A stretch of DNA of 7,584 nt, from positions 1 through 7,584 of the forward strand of contig JAHJRU010000038.1 in NCBI GenBank assembly GCA_018830745.1, written 5' to 3'. The notes under the pieces were generated by a model. That model did not search any database. It saw nothing but the letters and a program-made list of their open reading frames with translations, and had not been told where the DNA came from. Shown here piece by piece: positions 1 through 5,299 of this stretch. The position numbers and the translations under genes were made by a program. Origin of the DNA: Chloroflexota bacterium. Its GTDB lineage: Bacteria; Chloroflexota; Dehalococcoidia; Dehalococcoidales; JAHJRU01. Positions within the stretch are counted from its first letter, which is position 1; each line of letters opens with the position of its first letter.

Positions 1-133
1 CAGACCCCCTGCCGCGAAGCTAACCACTGGGGCCTTTGAAGCTATTTTACCATAGCAATACGCCTAAGTCTCAGTTTGATATGGGAAATGCGGGCTTAAT
101 CGATTTAGGATGATCCCTATGAGCGATGATTAT

Positions 134-259
134 TTAGTCCTGATTTTCCTCCGCCGTATGGTGGTATAGAATTCTCCAAAGCGCCACACACATCGCAGTA
201 TTGAGCACCGCAAGAAACGCAAGAAGAATGTTGGTTAAACCTGTTGATTCGAAAAACAT
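134..259 (-). CDS. Small single-helix membrane peptide, 41 aa, unknown family
   Basis: The reading frame can be opened further upstream (to 325), but the ATG at 259-257 is preferred. It has a near-perfect Shine-Dalgarno (AAAGGAGG) nine bases upstream, and the longer version would run back through the hairpin terminator at 306-332. The product begins MFFESTGLTN, has one hydrophobic stretch at residues 8-32 (ILLAFLAVLNTAMCVALW core), and ends in a short polar tail with HH and acidic residues. This predicts a single-pass inner-membrane peptide. It lies 165 bases downstream of the FecR-domain gene on the same strand, beyond a probable terminator, so it may be a separate unit or be reached by readthrough. 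I do not recognise the family. The strong ribosome binding site and clean amphipathic layout argue that it is translated, but a chance ORF cannot be excluded. Confidence 0.55.
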   Translation of the reverse strand: MFFESTGLTNILLAFLAVLNTAMCVALWRILYHHTAEENQD

Positions 260-305
260 TTTAGATATCCTCCTTTTCTCTCTAAGGTGTATAAGGATTT
301 GACTT

Positions 306-332
306 AAAAAACAGTGCGGTGCCAATCACCGC
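306..332 (-). terminator. Probable intrinsic terminator after the FecR gene
   Basis: Read on the minus strand, GCGGTG-ATTGG-CACCGC forms a 6-bp GC-rich stem with a 5-base loop. Four bases later comes a run of six T (306-311 on the plus strand is AAAAAA). It lies about 95 bases past the stop of the FecR-domain gene and upstream of the 41-aa peptide. The four-base gap before the U-tract and the short stem make it moderate rather than strong. Confidence 0.5.
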
Positions 333-424
333 CGATATTCTCAGGATTCCAGCCAGGTACTGGCTTTCTTTCCCTGCCCGGCACCTTCTTCTCCTCACCG
401 GCCCCAAGACATTGTTCACTAGCC

Positions 425-1627
425 TCACCTTCTACGGTCAAATGCCCTCCTACGGTGCCTGGTCGTTACCGACCTCTGTTTTTCCATAACAAGAAATGTG
501 CCAATCCACAACAACAATACTACACCGGAAATAAGTGAAACCCATAAATTGCGTTTGCTCTGCCTCAACCATTGGCCTTGCTCACCACTTCCGTCGGACG
601 CCGGCGGTCCATCCTGATTCTGGGACGGCAGTTTCTCGTTGTCATAGCTCTGGGCAGGTAATCCTTCCGTCTTTTGTTCCTGTGGTGCACCTTCGGCATG
701 ATTTATAGGTACGGGCTTACTCGGAGGTGCACCCGGCTCCACTGCGGTTTGCTGGCCTGCCGGCAGGTATACCTCCTCGCCCTGTGCGCTCACGCTGACC
801 AGCCCTTCGATTGTCTGCACCCTGGCCGCTCCCGTCTCATCGACTTCGGTGACAAACAGGGTGCCGCGTACCGCGATGTAAGCTGACGGTGTCTGTATCC
901 CGTATTTCGAGCCAGGGTCCGCCAATTTTGTCACTCGACTCAAGGTCTTGCCAAACCACTGTCTCAATACAATGACGGTCGGCTGGTTTTGACTGCCCGC
1001 CTCCAGTTGTTCCACCATCAGGTCTGTGTCAGGTTCAAGTTCAACCGTGGTACCATTAAAAAATGTAATCACTGCGTTAGAGTTCGAGGCAATCTGGACT
1101 CGGGTGCCTGCCTCCAGGGTCGTTCCATCCACAGCCGCCTCCCAGGTAGTTGAACCTGGCCTTTTGAGCTGGACGCCATCGTCAAAGGTGGTCAGGGTAG
1201 AGCGGGAGGCAAGCGCAGACACCGAAGCCGATGAAAAAAAGTTAAGTGAGCCGAAGAACAAGACGCTCTGTAATATGAGGAGCAAAACTAATGCTACTGG
1301 AACGGCGACCCTGGCCGGCCCGGTAACGGCACGTTCTAATATTCTCAATGGCATACTCAGTCTATCGAAGGCTGCCTTTGCCGGCTGTAGTCTTGCAGCT
1401 TTAGCCGGCTCTCTACGCAACCGTGCCATCAAAAGGCTCTTAGAGCGTTTCCTGAAATCGGGTGAAGGCGACACTCCCGGAACAGCTGAAATAGACTCCG
1501 CAGCCAGGAGCAGTGGCTCCAATTGCTGGCACAGGCGCGGGTATCTACCCAGGCAGGAATTGAGTGTCTCCCCCCTTTTTAGCCGCGCTAGACTTTCATC
1601 AAAGGCTTTAGATAGTTTAGTCCACAT
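425..1627 (-). CDS. Membrane FecR-domain protein with N-terminal DUF5667-like domain, probable sigma-factor regulator
   Basis: The open frame extends to 1792, but the first 55 codons lie inside the sigma-factor gene and resemble no domain. The ATG at 1627 (MWTKLSKAFDE) has a GGTGGTGG ribosome binding site five bases upstream and gives 400 aa. Residues 1-70 resemble the DUF5667 pattern (about 20 residues with LxRGE, then CLxRYP and LEPLL). A basic linker leads to a membrane helix at about 107-129. A FecR domain spans about 145-297, with TFFNGTTVELEPDT, GIQTPSAYIAVRGTLFVTEV and an EGLVSVSAQG repeat. A Pro/Gln-rich linker (298-355), a second helix (361-381) and an Arg-rich tail (RHRRRAFDRRR) follow. 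The predicted topology is N-terminus in, FecR domain out, C-terminus in. FecR proteins next to ECF sigma factors usually transmit an envelope signal, so an anti-sigma or sensor role is inferred. It overlaps the sigma gene by 40 bases, implying translational coupling. The ligand is unknown. Confidence 0.85.
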   Translation of the reverse strand: MWTKLSKAFDESLARLKRGETLNSCLGRYPRLCQQLEPLLLAAESISAVPGVSPSPDFRKRSKSLLMARLRREPAKAARLQPAKAAFDRLSMPLRILERAVTGPARVAVPVALVLLLILQSVLFFGSLNFFSSASVSALASRSTLTTFDDGVQLKRPGSTTWEAAVDGTTLEAGTRVQIASNSNAVITFFNGTTVELEPDTDLMVEQLEAGSQNQPTVIVLRQWFGKTLSRVTKLADPGSKYGIQTPSAYIAVRGTLFVTEVDETGAARVQTIEGLVSVSAQGEEVYLPAGQQTAVEPGAPPSKPVPINHAEGAPQEQKTEGLPAQSYDNEKLPSQNQDGPPASDGSGEQGQWLRQSKRNLWVSLISGVVLLLWIGTFLVMEKQRSVTTRHRRRAFDRRR

Positions 1628-2217
1628 ATGCCACCACCCTGGCTTAATTTCTGGCGAAGTGCCCTCAGGGCTCGCATCTGCATCACCCTTATGGCTCCCT
1701 CGCGCTTGGCCATGATTTGCGCAATCTCCCAGTTGTCCAGACCCTCGATAAACTTCAGGATAATGATTTGCCTTTGCTGCGGAGGAAGGCAAGATATTGC
1801 CTCCGCTAGTTCCTTTTGTATCAGCCTTTCTTCTACCTCTTGTTCCGGGCCAGCAGCCAAAGCTGGAATGTCCTCCTCCAGCGTTTGATGTTGCCGCCTG
1901 GTACGAAAATGGTCAATGACATGGTTATGAGCTATCCGATAGATCCATGCCGAGAAGCTCGAGCGCTCCCGTCTGTATCCATGTAGTGCCTTCCAAACTT
2001 TCAAGAATATCTCCTGCACAAGGTCCTCCGCCGTCATCCTGTCCTTGACCTGATAAAAGACGTAGCGGTAAATTTTATCGAGGTATATACTGTAAAGCTC
2101 TCCAAAGGCTTCAACGCCCCCATCAGCAGCCCATTCAACCAATCTTGTAATCTCAGCATCATCATAGGTATCGGTCGTGCTTATTTCCTGAACTTCGTTT
2201 TTCTCTCTTACTGTCAT
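1588..2217 (-). CDS. ECF-type RNA polymerase sigma-70 factor
   Basis: This 209-aa protein has the two-domain layout of ECF sigma factors. Region 2 covers about residues 38-108: AEDLVQEIFLKVWKAL is the region 2.2 core-binding helix, and FSAWIYRIAHNHVIDHFRTRR is regions 2.3-2.4 for -10 melting and recognition. Region 4 covers about 136-190, with LPPQQRQIIILKF, the HTH EIAQIMAKREGAIRVMQMRALRALR and a basic end. No sigma 1.1 or 3 region is visible. The linker is acidic, and a ~19-residue C-terminal extension follows region 4. The ATG at 2217 has an AAGGA site about ten bases upstream. It starts 42 bases after the HD-GYP regulator stops, and its last 40 bases overlap the FecR-domain gene, so the three are probably one operon. 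Control by the adjacent membrane protein, and possibly self-activation of the operon, are inferences from family habit. Confidence 0.93.
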   Translation of the reverse strand: MTVREKNEVQEISTTDTYDDAEITRLVEWAADGGVEAFGELYSIYLDKIYRYVFYQVKDRMTAEDLVQEIFLKVWKALHGYRRERSSFSAWIYRIAHNHVIDHFRTRRQHQTLEEDIPALAAGPEQEVEERLIQKELAEAISCLPPQQRQIIILKFIEGLDNWEIAQIMAKREGAIRVMQMRALRALRQKLSQGGGICGLNYLKPLMKV

Positions 2218-2259
2218 ACGAACAACATCCTTGTTTTGTTACACCTGACCGCCGGTAAC

Positions 2260-3276
2260 TTAGTCTTCATCCAATTTAATAAAACCAGCGGTATTAAAGA
2301 ATGCGTGGGCCACAACGGGGTCAAACTGCGTGCCGGTACATCTCTCGATTTCAGCTAATGCCTGTTCTGCAGACATAGCCGGGCGATAGGGACGGTCACT
2401 AATCATGGCAGAAAAGGCATCGGCTACCGACAGAATTCTTGCCCCCAGGGGTATGTCGTTGCCGGTGACTAATTGGTCAATTCCCCGACCATCGTAGTGG
2501 TCATGATGATGCAGGATAATGCCGGCTACTCTATTACTGATGAATGGACGTGCCATATTGGGACCCACCACAGCATGACTCATAATATGCCTATACTCGT
2601 CAGGAGTTAATTTATCTGTCTTATTAAGAATGTGGGGGTCAACGGCAATTCTCCCGACATCATGGAGTAAGGCTGCCCATTGCATCTCCTCCAGAGTGTC
2701 TGAGGATAGTTCGAGCTGTCGACCTATAGCCAACGTAAAATCTTTAACACGCCGAGAGTGCCCGGTCATATATTCATCATTGGCTTCGAGGGAATACACC
2801 AGATTCTCGACAGCGCCAAAAAAGAACCCTCTAATTTCCGCCATCTGTTCCCCGGGCTTGTCCGCGGTAAATTTATAATGCTGCCATATTTGAGTCTCAA
2901 GTTTGCTCTTCGCCAAAGACCTGTCAACGCTTAACAAGATATCGCCCAGACTAAAAGGCTTACATACGTAATCCTGGGCGCCTTCCTTTATGCACTGTAT
3001 GATAATTCCAGCATCATTCAGTGAACTGGCCATAACCACCGCCGTTTCCGGGAAATCCGTTCTGATTGCCGGAAGTAGCTCAGTTCCACTCTTTCCCGGC
3101 ATGTTAATATCTAAAATCACCAGGTCAGCTGAGTGGTCTGTTAGCATTTCTAATGCCTGGTCAGCATTCCCGGCTTCAGAACAGCTATATCCCTCTTTAG
3201 ACAGCTTCCAGTTAAGCGTCCACCTTATCATCTCTTCATCATCCACAATTAGAATTCTTTCACGGTTATTGACCAT
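2260..3276 (-). CDS. Response regulator with divergent HD-GYP output domain
   Basis: The frame is open to 3426, but the ATG at 3276 (MVNNRERILIVDDEE) places the receiver domain at the N-terminus and has a GGAGG site eight bases upstream, giving 338 aa. The receiver (about 5-122) shows the acidic pair D12/D13, the phospho-acceptor D56 in LVILDINMPG, S84 at the Thr/Ser position and K106 in YVCKPF. The HD-GYP domain (about 150-335) has HSRRV (H173), LLHDVGRI (H205, D206), SHAVVGP (H234), the HHHD run at 256-259 and VADAFSAM (D286). All likely metal ligands are present, but the signature HHExxDGxGYP reads HHDHYDGRGID: Glu is Asp, and Tyr-Pro is Ile-Asp. The conserved Lys of HDxGK is Arg. Canonical family members hydrolyse cyclic di-GMP; with this signature the activity or substrate is uncertain. 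It is first in the operon with the sigma factor. No partner histidine kinase is in the window. Confidence 0.92.
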   Translation of the reverse strand: MVNNRERILIVDDEEMIRWTLNWKLSKEGYSCSEAGNADQALEMLTDHSADLVILDINMPGKSGTELLPAIRTDFPETAVVMASSLNDAGIIIQCIKEGAQDYVCKPFSLGDILLSVDRSLAKSKLETQIWQHYKFTADKPGEQMAEIRGFFFGAVENLVYSLEANDEYMTGHSRRVKDFTLAIGRQLELSSDTLEEMQWAALLHDVGRIAVDPHILNKTDKLTPDEYRHIMSHAVVGPNMARPFISNRVAGIILHHHDHYDGRGIDQLVTGNDIPLGARILSVADAFSAMISDRPYRPAMSAEQALAEIERCTGTQFDPVVAHAFFNTAGFIKLDED

Positions 3277-3606
3277 CCTGTTTCCCTCCACTCTTAACCA
3301 CAGATTCAGATATACTATTCCAATAAGCATGATTGCACCGGGATGGTAAATAAAGCATAAAAGCAACCGTGGTTCATCTAAATATCCTGTAAACAATCTC
3401 CCTGATATGTGTTCATATCCAGACACCCGAAAGGCAGCTGGCTAAACCCTGGCTACAAATACCTGAGTTGCACGGCCTGGCTCACCAACCTTCCTGCCTG
3501 CTCCAGTACCAATGTACAAGGCAAACATGACTTCCGGGTGATTCATTTGCCAAGAAGTTTGGGCTAGCATCAAGTGTATTCAACTAGTGTCAGCAGGAGT
3601 TGTCAG
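3277..3606. other. Gene-free stretch between the HD-GYP operon and the integration scar
   Basis: These 330 bases separate the HD-GYP start (minus) from the HTH remnant start (plus). The reading frames here carry no recognisable domain, and the upstream extension of the HD-GYP frame looks like untranslated leader. The stretch must hold the promoter of the minus-strand operon, but I found no convincing -35/-10 pair. A TATATC box around 3310 on the minus strand lacks a good -35. A short inverted repeat lies at 3404-3419. Otherwise nothing was identified. Confidence 0.5.
3404..3419. repeat. Short inverted repeat upstream of the HD-GYP operon
   Basis: GATATG-TGTT-CATATC forms a 6-bp inverted repeat with a 4-base centre, about 130 bases upstream of the HD-GYP start codon. 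It could be an operator or a weak hairpin. A 6-bp arm is short enough to occur by chance, so the functional claim is weak. Confidence 0.25.
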
Positions 3607-3762
3607 ATGGCAATAGCAATTAACGGAAGCACATATTACAGAACGGCTGAGGTTTACCAAATAGTCGGCATCAGCAGAAGCACGCTTTTTCGCTGGCTAA
3701 AGGAGGGTTCGTTCCGGGATGTGCAGAATGTTGATAGAAGGGGATGGAGGTTGTTTACATGA
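3607..3762 (+). pseudogene. Truncated MerR/HTH_17-type DNA-binding (excisionase-like) gene, 5' part
   Basis: The ATG at 3607 has an AGGAG site seven bases upstream, so it is preferred over the GTG at 3574. The 51 residues contain YRTAEVYQIVGISRSTLFRWLKEG, a helix-turn-helix of the MerR/HTH_17 type used by excisionases and element-borne regulators. The start of the wing (RRGWRLFT) follows. The family normally continues past RLFT into another helix; here the frame hits TGA immediately at the point where integrase sequence begins in another frame. The simplest reading is the 5' remnant of an element gene fused by deletion to the 3' end of the recombinase. The start signals are intact, so a 51-aa peptide could still be made. 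Whether it was an excisionase or a regulator cannot be told. Confidence 0.7.
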
Positions 3763-3976
3763 TGCACGACATACCCATGCCTCTTTGATGCTTAAACAGG
3801 GAGTACATCCTAAAGTTGTTTCAGAACGATTAGGTCATGCCAGCATTCAGATTACCCTTGATACTTATAGCCATGTAGCACCAGGACTCCAAGAAGCTGC
3901 TGCCAGAGGCTTCGATAATATCCTTAACGCAGAATCCAAACATGATAAAGAGCTAAAAGAGTTAGTCCGAAGCTGA
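3755..3976 (+). pseudogene. Tyrosine recombinase (phage-type integrase) remnant, C-terminal end only
   Basis: Only about the last 73 codons remain. Recognisable homology begins at HDARHTHASLML (box II, with the His and Arg of HxxR at 3758 onward), continues through ERLGHASIQITLD (the second catalytic His) and TYSHV (the Tyr nucleophile), and ends in the usual EAAARGFDNIL tail. The arm-binding and core-binding domains and the box I Arg are missing, so no active recombinase can result. An ATG at 3719 keeps this frame open, but the codons before 3755 overlap the HTH gene in another frame and look unlike integrase. The reading frame from the junction to the TGA is intact, which suggests a recent deletion. 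It points at the 3' end of the tRNA-Lys gene about 80 bases away, the usual geometry for an integrase at its tRNA attachment site. Confidence 0.85.
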
Positions 3977-3996
3977 ATTAGTGCCAAATTAGTGCC
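3976..3996 (+). repeat. Tandem 10-bp direct repeat
   Basis: AATTAGTGCC occurs twice (3976-3985 and 3987-3996), separated by one base, directly after the integrase stop. It could be an arm-type integrase binding repeat or part of an old attachment site. That is inference only, as no matching copy was found elsewhere in the window. Confidence 0.4.
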
Positions 3997-4007
3997 CTTC
4001 AATGATT

Positions 4008-4041
4008 AAGCCCTGTGCCGTAATCAAGCACAGGGCTTTTT
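4008..4041 (+). terminator. Strong intrinsic terminator between integrase remnant and tRNA-Lys
   Basis: AAGCCCTGTGC (4008-4018) pairs perfectly with GCACAGGGCTT (4028-4038) around a 9-base loop, and a T-run (4037-4041) follows on the plus strand. It ends transcription coming from the integrase side. It also lies just past the 3' end of the tRNA on the minus strand, where the hairpin is followed only by TTAATCATT, so it may serve both directions. Confidence 0.85.
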
Positions 4042-4053
4042 GGCTTTAGTTTT

Positions 4054-4129
4054 TGGTGAGCCGCCCGCGACTCGAACGCGGAACCGGCTGATTAAGAGTC
4101 AGCTGCTCTGCCAGTTGAGCTAGCGGCCC
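4054..4129 (-). tRNA. tRNA-Lys (anticodon CUU)
   Basis: Read on the minus strand, the full cloverleaf is visible. The acceptor stem is GGGCCGC/GCGGCTC with one G-U pair. The D-arm is GCTC...GAGC. The anticodon stem GCTGA/TCAGC has loop CTCTTAA giving anticodon CUU. The variable loop is short, and the T-arm is CCGCG-TTCGAGT-CGCGG. The discriminator base is A73 (4057), and CCA is encoded in the DNA (4056-4054), giving 76 nt. The CUU anticodon reads AAG lysine codons. It lies 97 bases downstream of the methyltetrahydrofolate methyltransferase on the same strand. Its 3' end faces the integrase remnant, so it is the probable attachment site of the lost element. Confidence 0.97.
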
Positions 4130-4226
4130 ACACAATACAGGACCAGGTGCCCCGTCTTCAAGCTGTGATTGGGGCAGAAGGCCATATTCATTCTACCGAA
4201 AAAACGTCCTTGTGTAAACGTCACGG

Positions 4227-5087
4227 TCAGGATTGCGATTGCCGGAGAGTTTTTCGATAGTGTTTCAAGTACCTGCTGGCGTATTCGTCTTTGCCCATAA
4301 CCAGGTCAGCGGCCATAAGTGTCTCCACCAGTTCTTTGGCACCCGGATTAACCACCGGGGCAGTCACACCACACCAGATAGCCATGGCCAGGAAATTATT
4401 ATTGATGAGATAGCGGTTGGGCAACCCGAAAGACACATTGCTGGTTCCCATGGTCATATTGAGTCCCAGCTTCTCGGATATCATTCTTACTGTGGTCAGG
4501 GTTACCATCCCGGCTTTGGTTTCGGCGGCGACGGTAAGAACGAGGGGGTCAATGAGCACATCGCTGTCCTCCAGCCCGTAGCTTTTCGCCCGTTCCACTA
4601 TTTTTTGCGCTATCTCCAGGCGCAGCTCCGGCTCGTGGGCGATGCCTCTCTCATCCTGACACAGGCCGATTACCGCGGCGCCATATTTTTTGGCCAGAGG
4701 CAGGATGACTGACATTGACGCTTCTTCTCCGGTGGTGCTGTTGATAAGGGGTCTTCCTCCACATATCTTAAGCGCCGCCTCCAGAGCCCTGGGATTGGAG
4801 GTATCGATGCATATTGGCACTCCGGTGGCCTCGGAGACCACTTCCACCGCCTGGGGAAGGAGAGCCACTTCATCAATGCCGGCGGCTCCAACGTTGACGT
4901 CAATAACCGTTGCCCCCTGCTCCACCTGAAGAACGGCTTCCTGCCGGATGACATCCCAGTCCTTCTGCTCCAGGGCAGCCGTAAGCTTGGACCTGCCGGT
5001 GGGATTAATCCGCTCCCCGATAATAACCGTAGGTCCCTCAGGAGAGATATCCACCTTTGCCTTTATTCCCGAGAGTGTGGTAATCAT
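4227..5087 (-). CDS. Methyltetrahydrofolate:corrinoid methyltransferase (MtgA/AcsE-like)
   Basis: This 286-aa protein is a single pterin-binding TIM-barrel domain, the usual length for stand-alone family members. Visible signatures are GERINPTGR (25-32), the VIDVNVGA strand with D63 and N65, CIDTSNP (D95), INSTTGE (N116), LCQDERG (D145), LIDPLVLTV (D180) and MGTSNVSFGLPNR (N217), matching the folate-binding positions of MetH, AcsE and MtgA enzymes. The ATG at 5087 has an AGGTGGAG site close upstream. The family moves a methyl group between a corrinoid protein and tetrahydrofolate in the cytoplasm. Being divergent from MttB-like and corrinoid genes, it most likely takes the methyl group from that corrinoid protein to form methyl-H4folate, as MtgA does in glycine betaine demethylation. 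AcsE of the Wood-Ljungdahl pathway is the alternative, but no acs genes are here. It has its own promoter at 5148-5176. Confidence 0.9.
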   Translation of the reverse strand: MITTLSGIKAKVDISPEGPTVIIGERINPTGRSKLTAALEQKDWDVIRQEAVLQVEQGATVIDVNVGAAGIDEVALLPQAVEVVSEATGVPICIDTSNPRALEAALKICGGRPLINSTTGEEASMSVILPLAKKYGAAVIGLCQDERGIAHEPELRLEIAQKIVERAKSYGLEDSDVLIDPLVLTVAAETKAGMVTLTTVRMISEKLGLNMTMGTSNVSFGLPNRYLINNNFLAMAIWCGVTAPVVNPGAKELVETLMAADLVMGKDEYASRYLKHYRKTLRQSQS

Positions 5088-5147
5088 AGCTCCACCTTTC
5101 TATCGTCCTAATCGATTGCCGTTACGGCCCTTTCCCAAACGGTTTTA

Positions 5148-5176
5148 ATTATAGGGGCAAAAGTGGCGCAAAACAA
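5148..5176 (-). promoter_or_regulatory. Sigma-70-type promoter for the methyltetrahydrofolate methyltransferase
   Basis: On the minus strand, TTGTTT (5176-5171) and a perfect TATAAT (5153-5148) are separated by 17 bases. Transcription should begin near 5141, leaving a leader of about 54 bases before the ATG at 5087. A small inverted repeat (GCCG-TTA-CGGC, 5118-5128) lies within that leader. Confidence 0.7.
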
Positions 5177-5188
5177 GTGTAACTGTGC

Positions 5189-5217
5189 TTGACACTCACT
5201 ATCGGAGGTGCTATTAT
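5189..5217 (+). promoter_or_regulatory. Sigma-70-type promoter for the mttB-like operon
   Basis: A consensus TTGACA (5189-5194) and TATTAT (5212-5217) are separated by exactly 17 bases, giving a predicted start near 5224 and a leader of about 76 bases. This is close to ideal for the housekeeping sigma factor. It lies back to back with the minus-strand promoter, with 12 bases between the two -35 boxes, so one regulator could control both units. Confidence 0.82.
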
Positions 5218-5241
5218 TTGCCTTGTAGACATCAAATAGTA

Positions 5242-5274
5242 AATATTTTTAAAAATATTAAACATATTAAACAT
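5242..5274. repeat. AT-only 18-bp palindrome followed by a 9-bp tandem repeat in the mttB-like leader
   Basis: AATATTTTTAAAAATATT (5242-5259) is a perfect 18-bp palindrome. It is overlapped by ATTAAACAT twice in tandem (5257-5265, 5266-5274). Both lie about 20-50 bases downstream of the predicted transcription start and upstream of the ribosome binding site. A dimeric repressor operator is plausible. AT-rich leader sequence can give such symmetry by chance, so function is inferred. Confidence 0.5.
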
Positions 5275-5299
5275 ACCCAATACGGGAGATTGGAGAGAA

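Noticed and set aside
1..133. Possible RNA element or promoter at the window start
   Set aside because: A TAAAAT box on the minus strand lacks a usable -35 box, no stable fold or tRNA pattern is evident, and the sequence is cut by the window edge.
1026..1715. 229-codon plus-strand open frame opposite the FecR-domain gene
   Set aside because: It is fully antisense to a gene with clear domains, and its translation shows only low-complexity Ser/Ala/Arg-rich sequence without a recognisable motif or a good ribosome binding site.
3479..3488. GGCTCACCAA, matching the 3' end of tRNA-Lys including CCA, as a possible second attachment site
   Set aside because: Only 10 bases match, and it is in inverted orientation relative to the tRNA. 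Attachment repeats should be direct, so this is probably chance.
4131..4165. TTGAAG/TATTGT pair on the minus strand as a tRNA-Lys promoter
   Set aside because: The predicted start would fall inside the tRNA acceptor stem and leave no 5' leader. Each box matches only four of six consensus bases.
4148..4176. TGCCCC/GGGGCA hairpin as terminator of the methyltetrahydrofolate methyltransferase
   Set aside because: The 17-base loop is long and no U-tract follows on either strand, so intrinsic termination is not supported.
4233..4712. 159-codon plus-strand open frame opposite the methyltetrahydrofolate methyltransferase
   Set aside because: It is a shadow of the conserved pterin-binding gene, with no domain character of its own.
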